This document shows, piece by piece, positions 56,501 to 64,000 of a DNA stretch of 64,000 nt. Both the position numbers and the translations under genes were made by a program. This stretch comes from Corynebacterium flavescens (lineage in GTDB: Bacteria; Actinomycetota; Actinomycetes; Mycobacteriales; Mycobacteriaceae): contig NZ_VXKK01000033.1 in the NCBI RefSeq assembly GCF_008693105.1, positions 1 to 64,000 on the forward strand. The letters run 5' to 3'. Numbering within the stretch: the stretch's first letter is position 1; each line of letters begins with the position of its first letter. The notes beneath the pieces were generated by a model that searched no databases, was not told where the DNA came from, and worked only from the letters and a program-made list of their open reading frames with translations.

Positions 56501-57115
56501 CAAAGGCTTGAGTTGTTTTCCAAGCTCCTCAGTGAGGTCCTCGAGCCGGTCTAGGTTGGCCTGCATTCCAACGAGCTTGCGCTGCGCCTTCTCCTTGCGG
56601 CGGCGATGCTTGAGTATTCCGGCCGCCTCCTCAATATAGGAGCGGCGATCTTCGGGCCGGGACTCGAGAATCTCCGCCAGTTTTCCTTGGCCGACGATGA
56701 TGTGCATCTCGCGCCCAATGCCGGAATCAGACAGTAGTTCCTGAATATCCATCAGGCGTGCCTTGGCACCATTGATCTCGTACTCGCTCGCGCCATCCCG
56801 GAACATGCGGCGGGTGACGGAGACTTCCGAGTAATCGATGCCAAGCGCCCCATCGGAGTTGTCTATGGTTAAAGAGACTTCCGCGCGGCCAAGAGCCTTG
56901 CGATCACCCGCGCCGGCGAAGATGACATCCTGCATCTTCCCTCCGCGCAGGGTCTTTGCGCTGCCTTCCCCCATGACCCACGCCAACGCATCGACGACGT
57001 TGGATTTTCCCGATCCGTTGGGGCCGACGACGGCGCAGATTCCGGGCTCGAATTTCAGGGTCGTCGCCGACGCAAAGGATTTGAAGCCCTTGAGCGTGAG
57101 CGATTTGAGGTGCAT
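53594..57115 (-). CDS. smc: Chromosome partition protein SMC
   Basis: Condensin ATPase that organises and segregates the chromosome. Walker A GPNGSGKSNVVDALAWV lies at 31-47. Coiled coils run at about 170-500 and 660-1000, and the hinge is near 505-640 (with AVTARGTLMGEGWLQVG). The C-terminal head has the signature LLSGGEKSLTALAMLVAIF and Walker B PFYVMDEVEAALDD. Length is 1173 residues. The end of the protein has a short Ala-rich tail. Confidence 0.97.
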   Translation of the reverse strand: MHLKSLTLKGFKSFASATTLKFEPGICAVVGPNGSGKSNVVDALAWVMGEGSAKTLRGGKMQDVIFAGAGDRKALGRAEVSLTIDNSDGALGIDYSEVSVTRRMFRDGASEYEINGAKARLMDIQELLSDSGIGREMHIIVGQGKLAEILESRPEDRRSYIEEAAGILKHRRRKEKAQRKLVGMQANLDRLEDLTEELGKQLKPLARQAEAAKRAATVQADLRDARLRIAGAKVVELRAKFEDSQQQAEMLAAQVEELSAQLEENSQRQAEVEAELAEVAPRTEAAQKLWFDLSTLSERISATQRIAAERASNAGAQVPYAGEDPAELEARAAAADEEFAELLAGAEETAETLEAIREEVAEKKEAFAAAEKEHLAQLRALADRREGVVRLIAAEESLSQQVNAREEERSRLNESVDSFKQRTVSAKQEAAEVAAAQRNLVAERSPLEEEKARRTQEAAAAEARLEELRELQRQREGAVYALRSRIETLEQTIPQSADLGEEFRPVAGFVSTSLETAVAAALGPFKEALVGEAGPEIIAQLEESSRTAIVDVDSSLAGTQWRVEADLPAGATWLLDHLTLADEVAVALTRLLADVALVNDIEAGRQLVAADPRLRAVTARGTLMGEGWLQVGTGSASTIEVSARIEKASAELSTAGRELEELSGTLEGAKLAAEEARVAAAAATAALREHDSQVETWERDHQRLRKQYEANKAEEEKALSRAETLDEQIARLHAELEQARDRLARADDDSNAEPEEPAAQTRDMAFSALEQVKAMEMEAQLAARSAQDRVAQVRGKGDALRRQAQHEKQAQARHEQAMARRKAQAELARVVSAHARDLAARTDFALDKAAAQREELLARRAALGAQLQEVKKEVSATRAHAERLRNTAHSSEIARSQAQVRLQESESKIVEQLGVSIPDLLRDYTPDEDFDRQAENSRLKQAEKDLNSLGKVNPLALEEYKALEERYSFLSQQLADVVQAREDLTGVIADVDKHILRLFSDAWRDVEAEFPRVFATLFPGGEGRLILTEPESLLTTGIEVEARPPGKKVKRLSLLSGGEKSLTALAMLVAIFRARPSPFYVMDEVEAALDDVNLRRLIALFEELRKDSQLIVITHQKPTMDVANVLYGVTMRGDGITRVLSQRMHPAGTAPGAEAAASDAARLGVDAPSLPRE

Positions 57116-57173
57116 TCCCAGAATCTTAGCAAGTCACTGCGGCAGCGTTGACTCTCGACGCTCAAGTGCAGCA

Positions 57174-57455
57174 CTAACGCTCAATGAAGCCTTGCTCGCC
57201 CTTAGGCGCAGACCATTGTTCGAAAACGCCGTCGACAAAGCCGGGGCGATTGGTACTTGATGGCTGCTCCCGCAGCAGTCCAAGCATAGCTTCGCAGTCG
57301 GTGCGTGGCCCCTCGCAGACCACTTGCACCCGACCATCATTCATGTTCGTTGCATGCCCGGAAAGCCCCAGCTCTAGAGCTCGTGAGCGGGTCCACCAAC
57401 GAAAGCCCACACCTTGGACACTCCCGTGGACAAATGCCGTAAGACGCTCGGTCAT
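57174..57455 (-). CDS. acyP: Acylphosphatase
   Basis: Small enzyme that hydrolyses acyl phosphates. Length is 93 residues. HGSVQGVGFRWWTRSRALELGLSGHATNMNDGRVQVVCEG carries the phosphate-binding loop with the catalytic Arg (GFR) and Asn (TNM). It stands 59 bases before smc, as in many actinobacteria. A good AAGGAG site precedes ATG 57455. Confidence 0.95.
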   Translation of the reverse strand: MTERLTAFVHGSVQGVGFRWWTRSRALELGLSGHATNMNDGRVQVVCEGPRTDCEAMLGLLREQPSSTNRPGFVDGVFEQWSAPKGEQGFIER

Positions 57456-57595
57456 CTACATCACTCCTTGTTGTGGACACTGTACCTTAGCCCAAAACCT
57501 GGCTTCGCTTCTTGGACACGCTTCCACCACGAGGAGCGGTCGTGCTCACCTAGGAGCATTACCTACTGTTGCTATTCTTCGGAGTTACCGCGGCG

Positions 57596-58237
57596 TTATT
57601 CCTCAGTAAAGTCGGCGAGAACACCGTCCTGCATGACTAAAGGACGGGGAGACAAAGGCATCCCATTGTTCTTCGGATCTGACAGGCCCGCCTCGTAGAA
57701 GGTCTCCGCAATCTGAATCATTCCGCCGACTGCAGCTGCGTCCTCGGAGCCACACACATGGAGGAGCGTACGCGTTCCCACAGCATAAACGGCCTCCCCG
57801 AGTAATGAAGACGTATCCAGCCACTCATCGGCGACCAGGATGAAGGACGCGCACAGATCTGGATTGTCAGGGTAGCTCACCCTGAAGCGGCCGTCGCCAC
57901 CTTCAATGCGTAGGCCCTTCGCCGCCTCGCGCAGCTGCTCAAGGGCGGAGTGACGAACAGCTTCGAAGCTGAGCCCAGCCTGGTCAAGGTGGCGTTGTGA
58001 GAGATGCTCAAAATGGTCCCCACGGTCAATAGACCACATCTCTACCACACCGTTTGCCACCGGCTCAGCGATCGGAAGTTCATCTTCGCTGGCTCCTGCT
58101 TCCAGCACATCAGCAACCATCTGCTGATACTCTTCAGCCCGACGCAACAAAATGCTGGTGGGTGGAACTTCGGGCTCGACAGTCTTAGCTGGGAGCTCAG
58201 GCGCCTTCTTCCATGGCCTCAGATTAAAATATCCCAT
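57596..58237 (-). CDS. Conserved hypothetical protein, weakly DUF1444-like
   Basis: A 213-residue soluble acidic protein with no signal or membrane helix. The middle (DHFEHLSQRHLDQAGLSFEAVRHSALEQLREA) loosely recalls the DUF1444/YtpQ pattern, and the second half alternates strands and helices. I cannot assign a function. It opens the accessory patch between acyP and mutM that also holds the next four genes. Confidence 0.6.
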   Translation of the reverse strand: MGYFNLRPWKKAPELPAKTVEPEVPPTSILLRRAEEYQQMVADVLEAGASEDELPIAEPVANGVVEMWSIDRGDHFEHLSQRHLDQAGLSFEAVRHSALEQLREAAKGLRIEGGDGRFRVSYPDNPDLCASFILVADEWLDTSSLLGEAVYAVGTRTLLHVCGSEDAAAVGGMIQIAETFYEAGLSDPKNNGMPLSPRPLVMQDGVLADFTEE

Positions 58238-58476
58238 TACTTTTTAAACTCCTTCGGTCACTGTCATTCTGGCCGCCGTCTAAACTCTAAGTTTTTCTAA
58301 TAATTCTTAAGCACTATAACGATTTATCGAATCGCCCAGCCCTGTTATAGCTGCCACCTTCACCACACTCAGAAAGCTTTAACACAGTTCAGAGCGGTGG
58401 AGTACGCTCCACATCAAGCAACCTACGCCCTCCCACCCTTTAAGGGAGGCCACAATCAAAGATTAAGGTTATTCTC

Positions 58477-58956
58477 ATGTTTAAAGCCCTCAACCAAGGC
58501 GTCGACGAAGACGGCTTCGTTTGTGTCATAGCGAAGGATTTCTACTCTGGATTCGTGGCCGAGGACTGGACCCTAGACCAGCTGCTGGCTCACGTCGCCC
58601 AACAAGGCAACCTCGGGAGCATCTTCATTGCCTACCCCGGCCCCAACCACGCAGACGCCCCACTGCTTATCGATGTCCCTTCCACCCCCAGCCAGCCGTT
58701 CCGAGAAGCGCTTGGTGTGGTGAAGTGCGGACCCCTAGGACTCTGGTTAACGGATTACACTCAGCTGACCATGGCGGCACAATACAGCGATACCTCCGCG
58801 CTTTCCTCCTCCGCACTTCACCTCCCAGTTCCTGAGGGAACCTACCTGCTCACACTGACTCAACAAACAGCTGAGATAAGCGAGTTTCAACTGTCGTGGA
58901 AGCCAGCGCCGGCTGGGCATGCATCAGGCAACTCCAGCGTCGCTTGGTTCAGCTAA
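58477..58956 (+). CDS. Hypothetical protein
   Basis: A 159-residue acidic protein without signal peptide or membrane helix. I do not recognise it. It is rich in short hydrophobic strands (FVCVIAKDF, IFIAYPG, YLLTLTQ). AAGG lies about ten bases before ATG 58477. The pseudogene at 58999 follows 42 bases after its stop, on the same strand. Confidence 0.6.
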   Translation: MFKALNQGVDEDGFVCVIAKDFYSGFVAEDWTLDQLLAHVAQQGNLGSIFIAYPGPNHADAPLLIDVPSTPSQPFREALGVVKCGPLGLWLTDYTQLTMAAQYSDTSALSSSALHLPVPEGTYLLTLTQQTAEISEFQLSWKPAPAGHASGNSSVAWFS

Positions 58957-58984
58957 ACAGACTGCTCAGGCTGGGTGAATCCGC

Positions 58985-58990
58985 TACACT
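58985..58990 (+). promoter_or_regulatory. Candidate -10 box, leaderless transcript
   Basis: TACACT fits TANANT and ends eight bases before ATG 58999, which has no Shine-Dalgarno. Confidence 0.4.
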
Positions 58991-58998
58991 GCACTGAC

Positions 58999-60153
58999 AT
59001 GTGGTCATTTTTCCATCGCCGCAACAAGGCTCAAGCGCCTCAAGAAGATCCGCGGGATTCCAGCGAGCACAAGACTGCTGCCTGCCACGATTACAGCCCA
59101 CTTCACCTTGATATTAGAGCCACGGGCATCTGCATCAATGACAAGCCGCTAAAGACCCTCAATGTATCTTCACTCGCCGAGATTTTCAGCCCGGCACGAT
59201 TAGTGTCCTCGACTGGAGCTTCGGGAGATTTCGAGCGCAAGGGCTATGAATCGCTGGCAATGTGGGATGAGGTGGGCATCTTCGCCTTCACCGTGGATGG
59301 CGAAGACACTACAGAACTCGGTGTTCGCCTTGCAGAGGATCCAGTAGGTGAAGCAGCCATGTACTTTGATTTTGCCAGCAAGCGGCCTTCCCAGCTCTTT
59401 CCTGGCTCCCTCACCGTCGAAGGTCGCTCACCGCAGTCTTCCATTCCACAGGCGGACTTGCGCACAGCATATATTTCCCTGGATACGCATGCTGGAGAGT
59501 AGACAGCGACGTTCTTCCTGAATGCAACGGAATGTGGCGATCTCCGCACACTCAATCTCGTGCAAAGAAAAGCCAAAGCTGCGACTGACGAGCTGACGGA
59601 TTATGTCCGCGCCGCAGCGCATCGCTTTGCGTGGGTGAGCATCACCTACAATGCGCCGCCCAGTGACAACCGGCCTTCCCTCGAGAGAGCGCCAACAGGC
59701 AGATGGAAACACCCCGTTAGTGATGAACCTCTACTCGAGTTCCTATCGCTGCCCTTCCGCCTCGCGGTGATCCAAGAGTTGATGTATGAACAAGATCTTC
59801 TCAAGCCCCGTTTTGACGTCTACGACTTCGCCGCAGATCAAGGCGATCAATCCTTTAACCCTGAAGACACCGGGCTCGAATGCATTCCCTCAGTGCTCGA
59901 GTGGTTCCGGACTCTTCCGATTCCAGCGCGACTTGCTGAAAGAGTGGAGGAGATTGTTTTCGATGGAGGTAATGAAATCTATCTTCAACTCATCCCCCAG
60001 TGGGACGGTGAAGCCGGTGCCTTCCATATGGAAAGTCTCAGTGAAAGCGATATCGTTGCGCTCCCCCAGCTCAAGAAGGTGCAGGATCTTAGCGGCTTCC
60101 TCGGCCTGCAAGCACGCACAGCACTCATTCGTTGCGGAGTCGAGGTCATCTGA
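58999..60153 (+). pseudogene. DUF7738-like protein interrupted by an in-frame amber codon
   Basis: Two open frames, 58999-59502 and 59503-60153, lie in the same reading frame and are separated only by TAG at 59500-59502. Read through, the junction is YISLDTHAGE-stop-TATFFLNATECGDLRTLNLV, which continues the beta-strand and helix pattern smoothly; TGG to TAG would explain it. The N-terminal half has the WDEVGI motif and FDFASK that I associate with DUF7738. Full length would be 384 residues. TAG ends several ordinary genes here (mqo, mtr), so recoding is unlikely. Restart at GTG 59560 is possible but lacks a ribosome site. Confidence 0.65.
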
Positions 60154-60340
60154 TAGTAAGCAGGTGCGCTAGACAGCAAAGCCAATTCTTTGCTGCGTGA
60201 GCTGGAGAGCCCAACAAGCATATAGTGAGCAGTTGAGGCGCTTGTATCTCCACTGCCTCGCAGCCTTCACCTCACCTTAGACGTCCTCCCCCCACACGCA
60301 TTCTTCTTTCAAAATCGGCACATACTTAGGAGTATTGACC

Positions 60341-60934
60341 ATGCCTTTTGCAGACACTCCAATTCTTGACAACCATTTTGTTCGTCTGGAGCCCCTGAGC
60401 TTGTCCCATGAGCAAGACCTCATCGCGGCGGTAAAAGTCGATGACCTGTGGAAGGTCTGGTACACCCATATACCTTCGCCAGAAACCATGTCGAAGGTCA
60501 TTTCGGAGCGGCTGGATTTGCAAGCCAAAGGAACGATGGCGCCTTGGGCAATCATTGATCAGATTTCGGGAAAGGCAGTCGGAATGACAACCTTCATGAA
60601 TCTCGATCCTGCGAATAGACGTGTGGAAATCGGTTCCACCTGGCTTGGGAACGCCTCTCAAGGAACGCTGATCAACCCTGCAGCGAAGCTCCTACTGCTC
60701 TCCAGAGCTTTTGAAGAACTAGATTGCCTCGCAGTGGAGTTCCGTACTCATTGGCACAACCGCCAATCTCGCGCGGCCATTGAAAAACTCGGAGCGAAAC
60801 AAGACGGTGTCCTAAGAAATCACATTCTGCTCGAGAACGGCACGGTTAGAGATACTGTCGTTTTCTCGATTATAGAATCCGAGTGGAATACCGTGAGATT
60901 CGCTTTGCAGGAACGCCTCAAGGATGGGCTCTAA
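60341..60934 (+). CDS. GNAT family N-acetyltransferase
   Basis: A 197-residue acetyltransferase of the RimJ/RimL-like group: DNHFVRLEPLSLSHEQDLIAAV at the start, IDQISGKAVGMTTFMNLDPANRRVEIGSTWLG in the core, and LDCLAVEFRTHWHNRQSRAAIEKLGAKQDGVLRNH, which contains the NxxSxxxxxKLG pattern of the acetyl-CoA site. ATG 60341 follows AGGAG by eight bases. The substrate is unknown. Confidence 0.85.
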   Translation: MPFADTPILDNHFVRLEPLSLSHEQDLIAAVKVDDLWKVWYTHIPSPETMSKVISERLDLQAKGTMAPWAIIDQISGKAVGMTTFMNLDPANRRVEIGSTWLGNASQGTLINPAAKLLLLSRAFEELDCLAVEFRTHWHNRQSRAAIEKLGAKQDGVLRNHILLENGTVRDTVVFSIIESEWNTVRFALQERLKDGL

Positions 60935-61002
60935 ACCAGCGGACCAGCTGGGAACGCTCAGTTCCGGGTGGACTGCGGGGGATGCGCGTCGAGGTAGTCC
61001 AG

Positions 61003-61488
61003 CTAGGGGCTCATGTCATAAAGCTGCAGGCTCAGACCGAGTTTGGTGCCATGTGAGTCCCGCACTTGGATAAACGGCTGCCCCTGCGCGCTGTACTCGC
61101 GCACACGGACAATATCTTGATACTCGATGTGCTTCTCGCGACCGAATACGGTGCGAAAATCCACCCGATCGGCCCCTGGCTCGACGAACCAATTGTGCTG
61201 GATTACAACGAACACCAAACTAGCGAGGATCATGAGCGCCGACGCAACCAGCATTCCCTTCAAATTATTTGCGCGCGCTGGATCAGTGGGAAGGCCGATA
61301 GCCGCCTGCACTGCACCAACGACGAAAAGAACCCAGCCGAAAATCGCAATGAACTTCGGCATACGTTGACGATTCGGCCGCGTCTTTACCGTGTTCGGGT
61401 ACTTCCGCGCCCACCAACCGAGCCCGAGAACCAAGACTTGAACCAAGGCACGAAGAATCCGCCTGAGAAGCACCGCATCAATCCCCAT
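61003..61488 (-). CDS. Membrane protein with bacterial PH-like domain, C-terminally truncated
   Basis: A 161-residue protein with three membrane helices (about 8-28, 45-66, 78-97) and a C-terminal PH-like domain (VDFRTVFGREKHIEYQDIVRVREYSAQG ... RDSHGTKLGLSLQLYDMSP). It stops at TAG 61005-61003. The same frame continues as LDYLDAHPPQSTRN and stops at 60958, which looks like the natural end of the last helix, so the gene has probably lost about 14 residues to a nonsense mutation. ATG 61488 is chosen; the frame upstream overlaps mutM. Confidence 0.65.
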   Translation of the reverse strand: MGIDAVLLRRILRALVQVLVLGLGWWARKYPNTVKTRPNRQRMPKFIAIFGWVLFVVGAVQAAIGLPTDPARANNLKGMLVASALMILASLVFVVIQHNWFVEPGADRVDFRTVFGREKHIEYQDIVRVREYSAQGQPFIQVRDSHGTKLGLSLQLYDMSP

Positions 61489-61499
61489 GAGGCGTGATA

Positions 61500-62348
61500 C
61501 TACTCCCGCACCCGTGACCTCGCTGAGGTTCTGCGCTGACAGCGGGGGCAAAAGTGCGAAGAACGGCCGCCGACAACGATGCGGCGAATTGGGCTGCCGC
61601 AGCGATCACAGGACTTCCCCGTGCGGCCATAGGCATGCAGCGAGCGGGAAAAGTACCCCGACTCGCCGTTGACATTGACATAAAGCGCATCGAAGCTGGT
61701 GCCGCCGACGGCGAGGGCCCCGCGCATGACGGTGGTGGCGGCATCGACAAGCGCTAGGGCGTTGGCCTGCGAGAGATCACAGGCCTTGGTTTGGGGGTGA
61801 ATCTTTGCGCGCCATAATGCCTCATCGGCATAGATGTTGCCGATGCCAGAGACCACCGTCTGGTCCAACAGCGCCGTCTTAATCACTGTGCGTTTGGCAC
61901 GGATCTTGCGCGCGGCGGCCGCAGCATCAAAGTCTGCCTCCAGAGGATCTGGGGCGATGTGTGCAATCTTCAGCCAGGGCGCGAAAAGCCAGTAGCCAAA
62001 GGTGCGTTGATCGATAAAGCTCAGCTCGGTGCCGTCGCTCAAGCGCGTACGGATGCGCACGTGTTTGGAATCGCTAGGGCCGATGCGCAGCTGCCCCGAC
62101 ATGCCCAGATGAATGAACATGACATCACGCGAAGGGTCCTTAAGGTTCTCGTCCGCAAACTCAAGCCACAGGAATTTTCCTCGCCGCGCCACGCCACGGA
62201 TTGTTCTTCGCTCAAGGAGCTGCTTGAGCGGTGCCTCCTGCCCGCGGTTCGCACGCGGATGCAGTACCTCCATCTGCGCGAAGCTACGCCCCTTCAAGTA
62301 AGGCTCGAGCCCGCGGCGAACGGTCTCGACCTCCGGTAATTCGGGCAT
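61500..62348 (-). CDS. mutM: Formamidopyrimidine-DNA glycosylase
   Basis: Base-excision repair enzyme for 8-oxoguanine. The catalytic N-terminus is MPELPEVETVRRGLEPYL (Pro 2, Glu 3). The helix-two-turn-helix has GIGNIYADEALWRAKIHP. The C-terminal zinc finger reads CDRCGSPIRR ... SSHFCPRCQ, four cysteines. Length is 282 residues. It lies nine bases downstream of rnc. Confidence 0.97.
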   Translation of the reverse strand: MPELPEVETVRRGLEPYLKGRSFAQMEVLHPRANRGQEAPLKQLLERRTIRGVARRGKFLWLEFADENLKDPSRDVMFIHLGMSGQLRIGPSDSKHVRIRTRLSDGTELSFIDQRTFGYWLFAPWLKIAHIAPDPLEADFDAAAAARKIRAKRTVIKTALLDQTVVSGIGNIYADEALWRAKIHPQTKACDLSQANALALVDAATTVMRGALAVGGTSFDALYVNVNGESGYFSRSLHAYGRTGKSCDRCGSPIRRIVVGGRSSHFCPRCQRRTSARSRVRE

Positions 62349-62357
62349 TGGCTCTCT

Positions 62358-63128
62358 TTATCGCTCTTTGTCGGCCGTGCCTTGCACCAACAAGGGCGTC
62401 TCGCGGAGGGTATGAAATGCCTGTTGGGCAGCTTCCTGCTCGGCAAGCTTCTTGTTGTGGCCCACTCCCTGACCCACCGACACGCCCGCCACTGTGGCGA
62501 CGGCGCTGAAGGTCTGATCGTGTTCGGGACCAGTGGAGGTGGCGGTATAGACCGGCATGGAGGCATGCAGATCAGCGCAGAGCTCCTGCAGAGTGGTCTT
62601 CCAATCCAGGTGGCGCCCGGAAATGGAAGCATTCTCAATCTTCTTGGCAAAGAGGCGCAAGATGACTTCACGCGCGGTTTCGAAACCGAACTGAAGGTAG
62701 ATGGCGCCGAAGATCGCCTCGGTGGTATCCGCCAGGATCGAGTCCTTATCGCGCCCACCAGTGGACTGCTCCCCCTTGCCGAGGAGGATGTGCTTGCCCA
62801 GCTCAATTTCCCGCGCGATATCGGAGAGGCCATAGCGCGAGACTATGGAGGCCCGCATCTTGGAAATATCGGACTCCGGGCGCGAGGGATAGACCGTATA
62901 AAGCTTGGAAGCCACGGAAAGGCCCAGCACCGCATCGCCCAAGAACTCGAGGCGCTCGTTATTGGGCAGGTGACCATTCTCGTTGGCAAAGGAGCGGTGC
63001 GTCAGAGCATGGCGCAAGTACTCCTCCGACATCTCGACGCCCAACTGCGCGAGCAATGGCGCGTGATCGACGGCAGCGAAGGCCGCGAAAAGCGCCTCCT
63101 CACCGGTTAGTTTCTTCTTCTTGCTCAC
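62358..63128 (-). CDS. rnc: Ribonuclease III
   Basis: Cleaves double-stranded RNA, including rRNA precursors. The nuclease signature NERLEFLGDAVLGLSV and the second acid site DTTEAIFGAIYLQFG are present; a dsRNA-binding domain fills the C-terminal 75 residues. The start is GTG 63128, with GGAG eight bases upstream; it overlaps the yceD stop as GTGA. Length is 256 residues. Confidence 0.96.
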   Translation of the reverse strand: MSKKKKLTGEEALFAAFAAVDHAPLLAQLGVEMSEEYLRHALTHRSFANENGHLPNNERLEFLGDAVLGLSVASKLYTVYPSRPESDISKMRASIVSRYGLSDIAREIELGKHILLGKGEQSTGGRDKDSILADTTEAIFGAIYLQFGFETAREVILRLFAKKIENASISGRHLDWKTTLQELCADLHASMPVYTATSTGPEHDQTFSAVATVAGVSVGQGVGHNKKLAEQEAAQQAFHTLRETPLLVQGTADKER

Positions 63129-63682
63129 AGGAACTTCTCCAAACCCGACCACCGTGGGTCGACCTTTTCTTCCTCTTCTTCAGCGTCATCCCCGTCATCC
63201 AAGACGCCGGTTTCCACGCCCTCTGGCGTATCGATTTCGCAGCCTTCCTCACATACCGGGGCGAAAGGAAGGTTGAGCCCTGCCTCGTCGATCACGGTCT
63301 GCAGGAGATCGAGATCATCGGCCACAATGGCGGGAATCTCATCGCCTGAACCAAGATCCTCGGGGGCGGCATCGCCCGTGACGAAGGAATCATCGGCAGA
63401 AAACACCTGGGAGACATGGAGATCGAGGTGCGGATGCAGCTCGCGTAGGCACCGCGCGCACTGAGCTGTGAGTGTTCCAGTTACATCGGCATCGACCAAT
63501 ACGCCGGATCCCAGCGGAGTCAAGGTGGCATCGACGGTGATGTCATCGCCCTTCTCGACGGCGATCATGGAAAGGCCGATTCTTTCTGGGGCGGGACCGG
63601 TCTGGCTCCGCTGCTCAGGCATGGCTTCTGCACCCTGGCTGCGGAGAAGATCAGCAACATTGAATTTAAGCGGTGATGTCAT
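63125..63682 (-). CDS. YceD family (DUF177) protein
   Basis: A 185-residue acidic protein, partner of rnc in most actinobacteria. It contains GTLTAQCARCLRELHPHLDLHVSQVF, the two-Cys DUF177 signature. YceD-type proteins are linked with 23S rRNA accumulation in plants and bacteria, but the mechanism is unknown. The start is ATG 63682 (MTSPLKFNVADLL). The C-terminal 30 residues are very rich in Asp and Glu. It leads the yceD-rnc-mutM operon. Confidence 0.88.
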   Translation of the reverse strand: MTSPLKFNVADLLRSQGAEAMPEQRSQTGPAPERIGLSMIAVEKGDDITVDATLTPLGSGVLVDADVTGTLTAQCARCLRELHPHLDLHVSQVFSADDSFVTGDAAPEDLGSGDEIPAIVADDLDLLQTVIDEAGLNLPFAPVCEEGCEIDTPEGVETGVLDDGDDAEEEEEKVDPRWSGLEKFL

Positions 63683-63843
63683 AACGCTATACACACTACC
63701 CTGTAGAACCGGCTTCAAGCATTCTTGAAAGACTACTCCGGCAGGCCCCTTCCTCAACTTTCAAGCTGGCAAGGGGCTGGAAGCTGCGTCATAAGCCCCT
63801 ATGTGCTGCGCCAAGGGCCTTTAACGAGCGCTCAACTGTGCTT

Positions 63844-63849
63844 TAGGCT
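63844..63849 (+). promoter_or_regulatory. Candidate -10 box, leaderless transcript
   Basis: TAGGCT fits TANNNT and ends seven bases before ATG 63857. No Shine-Dalgarno precedes that ATG. Confidence 0.35.
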
Positions 63850-63856
63850 ATGGATC

Positions 63857-64000
63857 ATGGAACCAAGCATGACCACCGTAGCGGGACAAGTTTTCACAGA
63901 GCTCGTCCTCGTCGGCCTGGCTCCGGCCCTGGGGATTTTCGCCTTCGGATGTATATGCCACCGGCTCCTGCCACCCAAGCTAGCCCTGTTAAAGCTGAGG
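63857..64000 (+). CDS. Start of a membrane protein, cut by the window edge
   Basis: Forty-eight codons are open to the end of the window, beginning MEPSMTTVAGQVFTEL. A hydrophobic stretch (LVLVGLAPALGIFAFGCIC) looks like a first membrane helix, followed by a basic residue and Pro-rich turn. Too short to name. It is divergent from yceD. Confidence 0.5.
   Translation, partial: MEPSMTTVAGQVFTELVLVGLAPALGIFAFGCICHRLLPPKLALLKLR

Noticed and set aside
59500..61005. Amber recoding (pyrrolysine or suppressor tRNA) to explain the two in-frame TAG codons
   Set aside because: TAG ends ordinary genes in the window such as mqo and mtr, and no pyl genes or suppressor tRNA are visible, so nonsense mutation is simpler.

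Overview
The window comes from a chromosome of the genus Corynebacterium (Actinobacteria, moderately GC-rich). The evidence is mycothione reductase, malate:quinone oxidoreductase, a GlnD/GlnK/AmtB set behind AmtR-type operators, DUF2469 and DUF2631 proteins, many GTG starts and several apparently leaderless transcripts. The gene order also matches, from memory, the C. glutamicum block mqo - hydrolase - mtr - map - pbp - ispG - rip1 - dxr - cdsA - frr - pyrH - tsf - rpsB - xerC - dprA - comM - yraN - rnhB - lepB - rplS - trmD - rimM - rpsP - ffh - glnD - glnK - amtB - ftsY - smc - mutM - rnc. Most genes lie on the minus strand.

Layout. 1-1.0 kb: the end of an IS3-family element inserted into a truncated HNH-endonuclease element. 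1.0-8.1 kb: mqo, an alpha/beta hydrolase, mtr, map and a penicillin-binding lipoprotein. 8.2-12.5 kb: isoprenoid genes ispG and dxr around the site-2 protease rip1, then a DUF2631 protein. 12.5-21.4 kb: an ABC-2 exporter, rlmN, a LapA-domain protein, cdsA, frr, pyrH, tsf, rpsB. 21.7-29.1 kb: a degenerate M23 protein, xerC, the DNA-uptake/processing set yraN-comM-dprA, DUF2469, rnhB and two tandem signal peptidases. 29.4-41.1 kb: rplS, tex, trmD, rimM, rpsP and ffh. Here the usual ffh-rpsP-rimM-trmD cluster is split by an HNH element and by an opposite-strand AT3-SGNH acyltransferase. 41.1-45.1 kb: the nitrogen control operon amtB-glnK-glnD. 45.1-51.4 kb: a six-gene Mrp cation/proton antiporter operon. 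51.7-57.5 kb: ftsY, smc, acyP. 57.6-61.5 kb: a small accessory patch of poorly known genes, two of them with in-frame amber codons. 61.5-63.7 kb: mutM, rnc, yceD. The last 144 bases begin a membrane protein.

The most notable observation is a 1.38-kb element (34695-36072). It carries one HNH endonuclease gene and no transposase, and it is bounded by inverted repeats that resemble ISL3-family IS ends. A second copy at the left edge of the window (126-1008) is interrupted by an IS3-family element and keeps what may be a vestigial start of an ISL3 transposase gene. The HNH leader contains two perfect DnaA boxes in inverted orientation. A second inverted pair with nearly the same spacing lies upstream of yraN-comM-dprA. 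All family assignments rest on reading motifs; no database search was possible.
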